Part shown: piece after piece, positions 34,609-43,266 of the stretch
Layout of the letters: each line of letters starts with the position of its first letter
Position numbering within the stretch: the first letter of the stretch is position 1
Made by a program: the position numbers and the translations under genes
The notes under the pieces: generated by a model
What the model was told of the DNA's origin: nothing
Seen by the model: only the letters and a program-made list of their open reading frames with translations
The model's database searches: none
NCBI GenBank assembly: GCA_012728855.1
Contig: JAAYEH010000495.1
Coordinates: 1-64,000, forward strand
Length of the DNA stretch: 64,000 nt
DNA from: Rhodopirellula sp.
GTDB lineage: Bacteria; Planctomycetota; Planctomycetia; Pirellulales; Thermoguttaceae
Direction: 5' to 3'

Positions 34609-37482
34609 GTGCAACTTCTGCAAACCGTTGTGCTGTTCGCCACCCTGTGTGTGCCGCTCTCGGCCCAGTCGTTCCGAGCAGACGGCGATGCGCTGCTATT
34701 CCAGTCCGGCCGCGAGTATGTCCGCTTCGAGAAAGGAAAATGGTCCGCCGGAATCGAGGGCGGGCCGGTCGTGCGCTGGCACATGTTCCTCTGGCACGAT
34801 CAATGGGTTTACGAGACGCTGCCGGGCGGCGAGGTCCGCTCCGGGCCGACGTTGGAAAACGACGGCGCCATCACCATGAGCGGCGTCTTTTCGGCAAGAG
34901 AGAATTCGGCGCCTGTGAAATACGCCTATCGGATCACGCCGGAAGAAGGTCGCGTTTACGTCCGCTGCGAGTTGGAGAAGACCGGGCCTCTGGAACTTCG
35001 CAACGGGGTCTGGCTGCACGTCGGCGTTGCCGGCGACCGGCTGGATCGGACCAACCGCGTCTGGATCCGGCCGGCTTCGTATGGCACGATCGCCTCAAGC
35101 GTCAGCGGCGTCGGCGACGGCCTGTTGATGGAAGTCGAGCGCGGTCGAGCGGTCTGCCTGGCCGCCCGTGGGCTGCACGAAGTGAATACGGAAGGGACGA
35201 AAGATTCTACCCTGTTGCGTTACAACGTGCTGCGGAGCGAATTCCCACCGGGCGAAAAAGCCGTGGTGGAATACACGATTTCTTTCGCCCCGATGCCCGA
35301 GAAACTGCCAGGCCAGATTGAGCCGGCCCGTGAGCCGCTGGCGATCAAGAAGGCCACGCCCAGTGCGGACTGCATACCCCAATACGAGAAGCTGGAATTG
35401 GCGGTCGATCTCGGAGCGGCCTACGCAAACCCCTACGATCCCGAGCAGGTTGCACTCGACGCCATTTTCACCGCGCCCTCCGGCAAACGGCAGATCGTCC
35501 CCGGTTTCTTCCTGGTCGACTGCCGGCGCGAGGTCGTCGAGGGGGCGGAGTTGATGGTGCCCGAGGGCAACGGCGCCTGGCGGGTCCGATTCGCTCCGCT
35601 GGAGCAGGGCCGCTACCAGTGGCGGCTGAAGCTTCGGGACCGCAGCGGAGAAATCACTGGCGGGGAGGGCGCCTTCGAGGCAACGGCGCCGGATCGCTCC
35701 GGGTTTGTCCGGCGCAGCAACGTCGATCCGCATTACCTCGCCTTCGACGACGGCAGAGGATATTTCGCGATCGGCCACAACCTGCCCATCTATCACACCA
35801 CGGGCCAACTGGGCGACGAGGCGATGCGGAAATTCGCGGCGGCGAAGGAGAATTTCAACCGCTGGTGGATGTGCTCCTATGGGTTCGGCATCGAGGGGGC
35901 GGAGAAGCTGGGCTGGTATCGGCAGGACTCGGCCGCGCGGATCGACCTGGTTCTCGACGTGGCGCGGGAACTGGGGCTGTACTACATGATGTGCATGGAT
36001 ACTCACCAGGATTTTCGCGAGAGCGGCTGGGAGAAAAACCCTTTCTCTGCGAAGAACGGCGGGCCGTGCCCGTCGCCGCGCGACTGGTTCACCGACGAGA
36101 CCGCGCGGTCGCTCTACCGCAAACGCCTCCGCTACACGGTCGCCCGCTGGGGTTACAGCAGCAACGTGCTCTGCTGGGAGTTCGGCAACGAGATGGAAGG
36201 CTGGGCCGATTCTCCCGACTCGGTCAAGCTCCTCTGGCACAAGGAAATGTCGGACTATCTCCGCTCGATCGATCCTTTCCAGCACCTGATCACCACCAGT
36301 TTCTGGAGCAAGACCGGGCCGGAAGCATATTGGCAGTTGCCCAACATCGACATTGTCCAGACCCATTGCTACACCAACGACGACGGCAACGTGGCCGAAG
36401 CGGTCCGCGGTTATTGCCTGCACCAGTGGGAGCGGTTCGAGAAACCCCATGTTTTCGGCGAGTTCGGCATCCGCAGCCATTCCAGCACGGCCGACAAGGA
36501 TCCAGAGGGACGTGCGATCCACAACGGGCTTTGGGCGGGCCTGTTCAATTTCGCCGCCGGCGGGCCCATGCCCTGGTGGCACGAGAACTACATCGAACCG
36601 CTCGATCTCTACTTCCACTTCACGGCGCTGGCCAACTTCGCCGACGGCTTGCCGCTGGGCGAGGCGGCCTGGCAACCGCTATCGACCGTGTCGGCAGAGT
36701 TCGTCGACAAAGATCGCCAGCCCGAAACCCGCGACACGGTCGTGCTTCCCGACGGCCGTTGGGGCAAGCCGGAACACAACGAATTCCACTTGCTCCCTGA
36801 CGGCACGATCGCCGAAGGCCGCCAACCCCATGCGCTGCTCCACGGCGACGGCCACGCTGACCTGAAGAACCCGCCCACGTTTGTCGTCGACTATCCGGCT
36901 CCCGGTAAGTTCGTCGTGCGCGTCGGCACGGTTTCCCACTCGGGCTTGTTGCGATTCCGGATTGACGACCGGCAGATCCTCGACCGCGAACTCCCCTGCG
37001 CCGAAGGACTGGGGAAGAAAAGTGTCTTCCGGCCGCAATGGAAGCTGTGGGAGACAACGTACGACGAAGACGTCGCCATCGACGTGCCGGCCGGCCGCCA
37101 CCGCATCCGGGTCGAGAACCTTGGCCGCGATTGGGTGCGGGTGGCCAGCTACGTCATGACGGGATGCTCCGTCTTGGATAAACCGAACGTGCTGGTGTGC
37201 GGAATGAAGAGCGACGGCGTGGCGATGCTCTGGGTCCAGAACCGCGACAGTTCGTGGTTCAACCATGCGCGAGGTGCTGTTCCGCCGGTTGCGGCATTCA
37301 CTGTCACCGCAACGGATCTGCCCGACGGAAAGTACCGCCTCCAGTGGTGGGAAACCTGGCGGGGAACCATCGAGCGGACCGAGCCGGTCGAGGTGCGCGG
37401 CGGGAGACTCACTGTGGGAATTCCTGAATTGAAGACGGACATCGCGATCAAAGTGCTGCCTGAAAAGTCGGCGAAAGATTAG
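34609..37482 (+). CDS. Secreted DUF5060-type glycoside hydrolase-like protein
   Basis: I take the GTG at 34609, with GGAG seven bases before it, because the following residues form a signal peptide (LLQTVVLFATLCVPLSAQS). The protein has 957 residues. The N-terminal ~250 residues are beta-rich. A DUF5060-like Ig domain follows (residues ~270-360). The central region is a TIM barrel of GH5/clan A type with the acid/base candidate in WEFGNEMEGW (near residue 528) and the nucleophile candidate in VFGEFGIRSH (near 618). The C-terminal ~250 residues are beta-sandwich domains. It probably cleaves extracellular polysaccharide; the linkage is unknown. Confidence 0.8.
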   Translation: MQLLQTVVLFATLCVPLSAQSFRADGDALLFQSGREYVRFEKGKWSAGIEGGPVVRWHMFLWHDQWVYETLPGGEVRSGPTLENDGAITMSGVFSARENSAPVKYAYRITPEEGRVYVRCELEKTGPLELRNGVWLHVGVAGDRLDRTNRVWIRPASYGTIASSVSGVGDGLLMEVERGRAVCLAARGLHEVNTEGTKDSTLLRYNVLRSEFPPGEKAVVEYTISFAPMPEKLPGQIEPAREPLAIKKATPSADCIPQYEKLELAVDLGAAYANPYDPEQVALDAIFTAPSGKRQIVPGFFLVDCRREVVEGAELMVPEGNGAWRVRFAPLEQGRYQWRLKLRDRSGEITGGEGAFEATAPDRSGFVRRSNVDPHYLAFDDGRGYFAIGHNLPIYHTTGQLGDEAMRKFAAAKENFNRWWMCSYGFGIEGAEKLGWYRQDSAARIDLVLDVARELGLYYMMCMDTHQDFRESGWEKNPFSAKNGGPCPSPRDWFTDETARSLYRKRLRYTVARWGYSSNVLCWEFGNEMEGWADSPDSVKLLWHKEMSDYLRSIDPFQHLITTSFWSKTGPEAYWQLPNIDIVQTHCYTNDDGNVAEAVRGYCLHQWERFEKPHVFGEFGIRSHSSTADKDPEGRAIHNGLWAGLFNFAAGGPMPWWHENYIEPLDLYFHFTALANFADGLPLGEAAWQPLSTVSAEFVDKDRQPETRDTVVLPDGRWGKPEHNEFHLLPDGTIAEGRQPHALLHGDGHADLKNPPTFVVDYPAPGKFVVRVGTVSHSGLLRFRIDDRQILDRELPCAEGLGKKSVFRPQWKLWETTYDEDVAIDVPAGRHRIRVENLGRDWVRVASYVMTGCSVLDKPNVLVCGMKSDGVAMLWVQNRDSSWFNHARGAVPPVAAFTVTATDLPDGKYRLQWWETWRGTIERTEPVEVRGGRLTVGIPELKTDIAIKVLPEKSAKD

Positions 37483-37505
37483 GTGTCGCAACCAAGAAGA
37501 CCAAG

Positions 37506-37600
37506 AAGGGGTCGGGAGTCTTTTTCCGCATCGGCCCCATCGTCGCTTGGCAATTCCAGGGTGGTCGGTGGCCGATACGGAAAAAGACTCCCGACCCCTT
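37506..37600. repeat. Palindromic element, family A copy 1
   Basis: Perfect 23-bp arms AAGGGGTCGGGAGTCTTTTT-CCG (37506-37528) and their complement (37578-37600) enclose 49 bp with an inner TCGGCC/GGCCGA pairing. It lies between convergent genes (glycosidase-like and nucleosidase), where its T-run and stem could end transcription both ways. Related copies are at 53699-53797 and 56045-56141. Confidence 0.93.
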
Positions 37601-37663
37601 GCGTCACGCCGCCCGCTGATTGCGACCGCCAGTCTTTCGCCGATGCCAAGGCAGACCCAACCA

Positions 37664-38569
37664 TCACTTTATGTTTCTCTCAGCCGCTTGCGGCACGAGC
37701 TGTTCGATCGTCGCGGCCAGGAATTTCCCCAGTCGATCCGACGCCACCAGCGCCGTCTCCTTGAGTTGCCACATGTCCTTGGCGCTTGCGGGGCGGTTCC
37801 AGACGGTCCCGACGACCGCGCCGAACTTCGAGAGGCGAGTACTCTGGCGCATGAGCCGTTCGAGATCGGGCGGCAATCGCTCGTCCATGGCGTCGGTGAC
37901 GACACGGACGGCCAGGAATTTCACTCGGCGCTCGCGACAGACCTCGGCCACGGAGAAGCTTTCCATATCCACGGCGATCGCGCCATGCCGTTGGCCTAGC
38001 GCTTGTTTGTCCGCGGGCAGTCGGACGATCTCGTCGACCATCAGCAACGAACCGACGCGTACGCCCGGCGTTTTTGCCAGCGACTCGGGATCGACTTTCA
38101 GGTCGACTTGAAGCTGCCCGCCCGTCGCGTCCATGAGTCCATTGGCCATGATCACGTCGTGCCGTTTGACCTCCGCGGCCAGCCCACCGGCGAATCCGGC
38201 TGAAACGATCCACTGCGGCTTGTGCCCGGCAATCATCGCCTCGGTCGCCTGTCGCGCGGCAGCTTTCCCGGATCCGGAGCGAAAGAGCACGACCTTCCGG
38301 CCGCGGTAGCCGCCTTCTTTGGCCGTGAAACCAAAGCCGCGGGTGGTAACGACGCCGCTAAGCAAATCTTCCAGCCCGCCCGATTCAATCCCCAGTGCGA
38401 AAACGATCCCCACATCCGCCGGGCGCTCTTGCTTGTCAGCGTGCGGTGGCGAATCCGCCGCGCCCGCGGCTTCGGAAAACTCCTTGCGCGCGGCCTCAGT
38501 GACCGCCTCACGGACTTTCTGCCGAGCGGCGTTCTGAAGCCAATTGCGAACAAAATAGCGGAGCACCAT
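37664..38569 (-). CDS. Nucleoside phosphorylase/nucleosidase family protein (MTA/SAH nucleosidase-like)
   Basis: From 38569 (MVLRYFVRNWLQ; a GTG six bases upstream is an alternative) the protein has 301 residues. After an ~50-residue Ala/Glu-rich helical start it follows the PNP/UDP fold: DVGIVFALGIESGGLEDL, KPQWIVSAGFAGGLAAEVKRHDV, and AIAVDMESFSVAEVC, the purine/ribose binding ME motif. The conserved Glu of nucleosidases is likely VDMESF. It probably splits or phosphorylates a nucleoside or 5'-methylthioadenosine-like substrate. The sense gene is convergent with the glycosidase gene, and the divergent neighbour is a GHMP kinase. Confidence 0.8.
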   Translation of the reverse strand: MVLRYFVRNWLQNAARQKVREAVTEAARKEFSEAAGAADSPPHADKQERPADVGIVFALGIESGGLEDLLSGVVTTRGFGFTAKEGGYRGRKVVLFRSGSGKAAARQATEAMIAGHKPQWIVSAGFAGGLAAEVKRHDVIMANGLMDATGGQLQVDLKVDPESLAKTPGVRVGSLLMVDEIVRLPADKQALGQRHGAIAVDMESFSVAEVCRERRVKFLAVRVVTDAMDERLPPDLERLMRQSTRLSKFGAVVGTVWNRPASAKDMWQLKETALVASDRLGKFLAATIEQLVPQAAERNIK

Positions 38570-38635
38570 TCCCACATCTTGAGCCCCCCACCAGGAAAAG
38601 TCAATGAAGCAGCCCTTCCGCAATAACCAGCGGCC

Positions 38636-38663
38636 AATGACAAATGACAAATGACGAATGACA
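38636..38663. repeat. Heptamer tandem repeat (AATGACA x4)
   Basis: Four tandem 7-bp units AATGACA/AATGACG occur in the divergent region between the nucleosidase and GHMP kinase genes. Similar 7-8-bp tandem units, of different sequence, lie at 5662-5679, about 6575-6648 and 57916-57934, always at gene edges. Confidence 0.8.
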
Positions 38664-38734
38664 CTCTTGCCTGGGCCGCGGCCAACCGCTAGCTTGAATG
38701 AACCCAGCAAAACCATCCTCGAGGGAGCCCAACC

Positions 38735-39835
38735 GTGGCCGGCAGTCCGCCTCTCCGCGTTATCTGCAGTGCCGCGCCGATCCGGATCTCCGATTTCGGC
38801 GGCTGGACCGATACCTGGTTCGCCAAATACGGACGTGTGCTGAACATCGCCGTCTATCCTTACGCGGAAGTTCAGATCCGCGTCTTCGCTCGCGACGGCG
38901 AGCGGGCGCCGGTCTCGATCTACGCCGAGAACTACGGCGAACGGTACACCCTGGAAAGCGTCGGCGGGACGTATGATCGCCACCCACTGCTGGAAGCGGC
39001 GCTGGAGTATATGGGTGTTCCCCAGAACATCGCATTGGAGATCTCGCTGTTCAGCGAGGCGCCGGTCGGCTGTTCGACCGGCACCAGCGCGGCGGTGAGC
39101 GTGGCGTTGATCGGCGCGCTGGACTGGCTTTCGCCGGGCCGACTCACCCCGCACGAAGTGGCCAAATCGGCCCACCGCATCGAGACGGAGCTACTCAAGC
39201 AGCAGTGCGGTGTCCAGGACCAATTGGCGTCGGCCTACGGTGGGATCAACTTCGTGGAGATCCTCGATTATCCACACGCCATCCTCAGCCCGATCCTGCT
39301 TCCCAACTCGATCCACTGGGAGTTGGAGCGGCGTCTGTCTCTGGTCTTTCTGGGCCAATCGCACAGTTCCTCGAAAGTTCACGAGAAGGTGATTGCCGAA
39401 CTGGAGGCGGCCGGGCCGGAGGCGGAGAAACTCCAGCCGCTGCGAGAGACCCCCGTCCGCGCTCGCGACGCCCTCTATGCCGGCGACTTCCGCGCCCTCG
39501 GCCGCGCGATGATCGAAAACACCGACGCGCAGGCCCGTCTCCACTCGGATCTGGTCAGCCTGGCCCATCAGGCGGTGATCGACATCGCCAAGGATTTCGG
39601 CGCCGTCGGTTGGAAGGTGAACGGCGCCGGTGGCGACGGCGGCTCGGTTACCCTTCTCAGCGGGCTGGAGTCCGCGCGGAAGCGCGAGATGCTCCACGCC
39701 GTCCAGAAAGAGATCCCCGGCACGCAGAACATTCCGATCTACCTCAGCCGTTTCGGGCTACGGGTCTGGGAGGCGCCCGTGCCGGACGCAGATTGTGGAG
39801 AGTCAAGAGTCCAGTGTCGAGAGCCGTCGCTGTGA
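38735..39835 (+). CDS. GHMP family sugar kinase (heptose/fucose kinase-like)
   Basis: The GTG at 38735 follows GAGGGAGC and gives 366 residues. Residues 9-24 (VICSAAPIRISDFGGWTD) are the substrate motif of GHMP kinases acting on sugars. The ATP motif is APVGCSTGTSAAVSVALIGAL, and motif 3 is KVNGAGGDGGSVTLL. The pattern resembles D-glycero-D-manno-heptose 7-phosphate kinases (HddA) and related sugar kinases used to make activated sugars for surface polymers. The exact sugar is unknown. The last ~12 residues (DCGESRVQCREPSL) are encoded by repeat-like sequence and may not be part of the fold. Confidence 0.85.
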   Translation: MAGSPPLRVICSAAPIRISDFGGWTDTWFAKYGRVLNIAVYPYAEVQIRVFARDGERAPVSIYAENYGERYTLESVGGTYDRHPLLEAALEYMGVPQNIALEISLFSEAPVGCSTGTSAAVSVALIGALDWLSPGRLTPHEVAKSAHRIETELLKQQCGVQDQLASAYGGINFVEILDYPHAILSPILLPNSIHWELERRLSLVFLGQSHSSSKVHEKVIAELEAAGPEAEKLQPLRETPVRARDALYAGDFRALGRAMIENTDAQARLHSDLVSLAHQAVIDIAKDFGAVGWKVNGAGGDGGSVTLLSGLESARKREMLHAVQKEIPGTQNIPIYLSRFGLRVWEAPVPDADCGESRVQCREPSL

Positions 39836-39971
39836 TTTGACTTGTCTTGGTTCCCTTGAAAACGGAGTGCGTGGCTGCTTAAGTTAGTTGGTTTCCGTTG
39901 GGCGGTCTGTGAAACGGGCAATGGCTGAAGGTTGCACGTTGGGGCTCCACCGCAGACCCTGGGATTAACAT

Positions 39972-41495
39972 CTATCCGGCGACTGTTTGCCGCTCTTTCC
40001 GCCGCACCTTCCGTCCGGGCTCGCTTCGCGCCAGCAATCCCGGCAAATCCCTGACGACCTTCGCGATGCTGATAAAGACCACGAAGAACTCCAGCCGGCC
40101 CAGGAACATGCCGGCTGTCTCGGTCCAGAGGACCAGCCGCGGGGCCGATGGGCTGGTGACTCCCAGCGAGAGTCCCACGGTGCCCTGGGCCGAGGCGTAT
40201 TCGAAGAGGGCTTCGGGTAAGGCGTAGCCGTGCGCTGCCAAGATCGCTGTTCCCAGGGCCAAGGTTGCGAGATAGAGAAAAGCGAAGGCGGCGATCTGCC
40301 GGATATGGTGATCCCTGACGAATGCCCGCTGGTCGCCCTGCCACACGGCATGCTCCACGACCGCCGACTGAGGCAACAGCGAACGACGAAGTTCCCAGGC
40401 GACCGTCTTTGCCAGCAGAAAGACGCGGTACTGCTTCAGTCCCCCTGCCGTCGAGCAGGTTCCGCCACCGATAATCATGAGGATCGTGAGCACGAAAACT
40501 CCCAGCGGATTCCAGTCCAGATAAGAAACCGTCGAGAATCCGGTGGTGGTCAATGCGGTGATCGTTTCGAACACCGCCACGCGCAGGCTCTTCTCGAGCG
40601 AGGGATAGACGCTGCCGACCACCAGGGTCAGCAACACCACGATGCACACCGGCGCCACTACGGCGACCAGTCGCACCTCGCCACTCCGCGTGGCCGCACG
40701 GATGCGTCCCCTCACCAGCAAGTACGCCGTGAAGAAGTTCAAGTTTCCCAGCAACATCAGCATGATGGTAACCGCCTCAACAGCGGCCGAGTTCCAATAC
40801 CCGATGCTCTCCACATGCGTGGAGAATCCGCCGGTTGAGACCGCCGCGAAGGCGTGGTTCACCGCATCGAACAGAGTCATGCCGACGAGGAGATACGCCA
40901 CGATGCCGGCAATGGTGTACCCCAGATACAGCGTCAGCACGATTCTCGCCGACTGGCGGACGTGGGGTACGAGTTGATCCGTGCGACCCTCGGCGCTGGA
41001 GAGCCCCGGCCCGATGGGCCCGATGAACGCGGCAAGCATGATGATCGCGAAGCCGGCCCCGCCGACCAACTGCATCACGCTCCGCCAGATCAACGTGATG
41101 TGGGCGGCGCGCGTGACATCGACCACCGACAAGCCCGTCGTGGTCCAACCGCTGACCGCCTCGAATACGGCCTCGGTGAACGTGAGCCCCTCCACAGCCA
41201 TCAGCGGCCAGGCACTGAACAAGCACGCCAGGAGCCAACTGGCGACCACTACCACGCTGCCATCCATCAGCGAGAGCGAGACCGCCCCGGACCGGTATCT
41301 CTGGAAACAGCCGACGCCGCCCGCGACGAGCAGCAGAGCAGGGACGAGGAATGCCGCCGTGTGGCGCATTTCGCCGGGCCGGAACAGAAATGTCGCCAAC
41401 GGCAGGAGCATCACTCCGCCGATGACCGCCAGTGTCAGCCCGGTGTAAGCGACGATCGCCCGGTACTGTGCTCGGAGCTTTCGGCTACTGCGCAC
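39972..41495 (-). CDS. trkH: TrkH family potassium channel subunit
   Basis: A GTG at 41495, with GAGG six bases before it, starts a 507-residue polytopic inner-membrane protein. Four pore-loop repeats typical of TrkH/KtrB are visible: VSGWTTTGLSV, AVSTGGFSTH, ALTTTGFSTVS and SAQGTVGLS, each with the filter glycine. About ten hydrophobic segments surround them. TrkH forms the K+-translocating channel that is gated by TrkA rings. It is the last gene of a five-gene unit: histidine kinase, TPR response regulator, TrkA (142 aa), TrkA (220 aa), trkH, with overlaps or gaps of at most 12 bp. Confidence 0.95.
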   Translation of the reverse strand: MRSSRKLRAQYRAIVAYTGLTLAVIGGVMLLPLATFLFRPGEMRHTAAFLVPALLLVAGGVGCFQRYRSGAVSLSLMDGSVVVVASWLLACLFSAWPLMAVEGLTFTEAVFEAVSGWTTTGLSVVDVTRAAHITLIWRSVMQLVGGAGFAIIMLAAFIGPIGPGLSSAEGRTDQLVPHVRQSARIVLTLYLGYTIAGIVAYLLVGMTLFDAVNHAFAAVSTGGFSTHVESIGYWNSAAVEAVTIMLMLLGNLNFFTAYLLVRGRIRAATRSGEVRLVAVVAPVCIVVLLTLVVGSVYPSLEKSLRVAVFETITALTTTGFSTVSYLDWNPLGVFVLTILMIIGGGTCSTAGGLKQYRVFLLAKTVAWELRRSLLPQSAVVEHAVWQGDQRAFVRDHHIRQIAAFAFLYLATLALGTAILAAHGYALPEALFEYASAQGTVGLSLGVTSPSAPRLVLWTETAGMFLGRLEFFVVFISIAKVVRDLPGLLARSEPGRKVRRKERQTVAG

Positions 41496-41507
41496 GGCTG
41501 GCCTCGC

Positions 41508-42170
41508 CTACCTTTCGCCGGTCAGGGCCTTGACGGCCGGACCATGGCTTTCGGGCAGAGTCACAAGAACGATTCGGTCGCCGGCAGCGAGCGTCGTGCC
41601 GCCGTGCGGAATCACTGCGCGGCCGTCGCGCACAACACAAGCCACCAGGCAGTCTTTCGCCAACCGAACTTCCGCCAGCGGCTTCTCCAGGGCGGGCGAG
41701 CTTTCGTCCAGCACCATTTCCGTAAGATGGACCGCTCCCCCGCCCACGGTCATCAGGCTGGTGATCTCCTCGACCCCCGTCGATTCCTCGATCAGATTCG
41801 AGACGATCCGTGTCAGCGATACGACTCGCTGGACGCCAAGTTGGGGAAAAATCGTCTCGTTCTCGGGATTGCTGACCACGGCCAGCGTCATCGGCACATT
41901 GAAGCGGAGCTGGGCCGTCTGGCAGATCACCAGGTTGTCCTCGTCGTGCGGCGTGGCCGCCAGAACGGCTTCGGCATCGTCGGCGCCGGCGTCACTCAGC
42001 ATCGCTGCCCGGCTGCCATCGCCGCAGAGCACGGTTGCTCTGAGGTGCCGCGCCAGCCAGCGGCACTCGGCCGGGTCGCGGCTGATCACGACAACCTGGT
42101 GTCCCTTGGACAGAAAGTTCCTCGAGAGAAAGTAGACGACCTTCCCGTTGCCGACAACGATCACTCTCAT
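41508..42170 (-). CDS. trkA: TrkA family RCK protein with C-terminal TrkA-C domain
   Basis: The ATG at 42170 overlaps the upstream trkA gene's stop by four bases (ATGA). The 220 residues comprise an RCK-N Rossmann domain (MRVIVVGNGKVVYFLSRNFL, residues 1-~135) and a TrkA-C ligand domain (residues ~145-220, LVACVVRDGRAVIPHGG). The canonical GxGxxG is GNGKVV, with the third Gly replaced by Val, so nucleotide binding may be weakened. It should form a gating ring with the 142-residue partner beneath TrkH. Confidence 0.9.
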   Translation of the reverse strand: MRVIVVGNGKVVYFLSRNFLSKGHQVVVISRDPAECRWLARHLRATVLCGDGSRAAMLSDAGADDAEAVLAATPHDEDNLVICQTAQLRFNVPMTLAVVSNPENETIFPQLGVQRVVSLTRIVSNLIEESTGVEEITSLMTVGGGAVHLTEMVLDESSPALEKPLAEVRLAKDCLVACVVRDGRAVIPHGGTTLAAGDRIVLVTLPESHGPAVKALTGER

Positions 42171-42595
42171 GTGGACCTCTCCCGGCCCCCAGGTGAATCC
42201 GCAGCCGCCCGAAGCAGTTCTCCGGCAGCTAGGGTAAGCGGGCAAACCGTGCGCACGCCCAAGTCGCGGAAGATCGCTTCCCGGTCGGGATCGGAGACGC
42301 GCGCCACGACTTCGGGTACGCGACAGACCACCTTGGCCATCTGAGCCACGGCCAGGTTGACGTTGTCGTCGCGCGTTACGGCGATCAATTGATCAGCCTG
42401 CTCCGCCTTCGCCTGGCGCAAGATGGCGACTTCGGTGGCATCGCCCTCCATGCGAAAGCCGCCGAACTCGGGCGGCAGGGAGGCCAACGCCAACTCTTCC
42501 GGATCGACAACCACCACGCTGTGCCCGCGGCGGCTGAACTCGCTCGCCAGATGGGCTCCCAGGCGGCCACATCCGACCACGATGATGTAGGCCAT
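42167..42595 (-). CDS. TrkA family RCK-N protein without TrkA-C domain
   Basis: The protein is 142 residues, only one RCK-N domain: VVGCGRLGAHLASEF gives the complete GxGxxG dinucleotide loop, followed by VVVVDPEELA (Asp/Glu for ribose) and IAVTRDDNVNLAVAQMA. The TrkA-C half is absent. Its start is 5 bp after the TPR response regulator's stop and its end overlaps the next trkA gene. Together the two genes resemble one E. coli TrkA split in two (each half RCK), with the ligand domain on only one half. Confidence 0.9.
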   Translation of the reverse strand: MAYIIVVGCGRLGAHLASEFSRRGHSVVVVDPEELALASLPPEFGGFRMEGDATEVAILRQAKAEQADQLIAVTRDDNVNLAVAQMAKVVCRVPEVVARVSDPDREAIFRDLGVRTVCPLTLAAGELLRAAADSPGGRERST

Positions 42596-42600
42596 GTGCT

Positions 42601-43266
42601 TTAGAACTCGATTTCACGGGGAGCAGGCTGCCAGGCGGTCAGTCGCTCGATGTTGTTCCGGCTCGGGTCATACGTCGGGTCGAGCCAATAGGCGGTGCGG
42701 TAGTACGGCAGGGCCGCTTCGATTTGGCCGCGCTTCTCGGAAACCACGCCGAGCAGGTTGAACGCTTCCGGTTTGCCCGGGTCGATGGAAACGGCTGTCT
42801 TCAGGTAGTCCTGCGCCAGGTCGAGATCTTCCTTGAGCACCGCCTCCCGGCCTCGTCGAACAAGGGCGTCGTAGTCATGAGGTGCATTCCTCTTCCACTC
42901 CTCGCGGCCCAATGCCTGCGCGACCACCTGGCGGATCTCATCGGGCGTGAACGGTTTCTGCAGAAAATCGAGCGCCCCCAGCTTCATCGCCTCGACGGCT
43001 GAATCGACCGTGCCGTGCGCGGTGATGATGATCACCGGCAACCCCGGGCGCGTCGAGCGCAACCGCCGCAAGACTTCCATGCCTCCGATGCCGGGCATAT
43101 TGAGATCCAGAAGCACCACCTGGTACTCTCGCGCGGCGATCTTGTCCAGGGCCTCCTCTCCATTGACCGCCGTGTCGGCGACGAAGCCCAGCGGCCCGAT
43201 CGTTTCTGAAAGCGTCAGACGAATGTTCTTCTCGTCGTCGACTATAAGAGCGTGTTGACGAGTCAT
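42601..43266 (-). CDS. Response regulator with C-terminal TPR repeats
   Basis: The 221-residue protein has a receiver domain (residues 1-~120; ALIVDDEKNIR, phospho-acceptor Asp in VVLLDLNMPG, Lys in LQKPF) and then about 90 residues that contain tetratricopeptide-like helices (LAQDYLKTAVSIDPGKPEAFNLLGVVSEKRGQIEAALPYYRTAYWLDP). It has no DNA-binding domain, so the output is probably protein binding. The ATG overlaps the histidine kinase gene by four bases, so it is the likely partner of that kinase. It lies in front of the trkA-trkH genes. Confidence 0.93.
   Translation of the reverse strand: MTRQHALIVDDEKNIRLTLSETIGPLGFVADTAVNGEEALDKIAAREYQVVLLDLNMPGIGGMEVLRRLRSTRPGLPVIIITAHGTVDSAVEAMKLGALDFLQKPFTPDEIRQVVAQALGREEWKRNAPHDYDALVRRGREAVLKEDLDLAQDYLKTAVSIDPGKPEAFNLLGVVSEKRGQIEAALPYYRTAYWLDPTYDPSRNNIERLTAWQPAPREIEF

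Noticed and set aside
37506-37600. Family A palindrome as a plain rho-independent terminator
   Set aside because: It fits at this convergent site, but the same element inside a treZ gene and within an operon shows that termination cannot be its general explanation.
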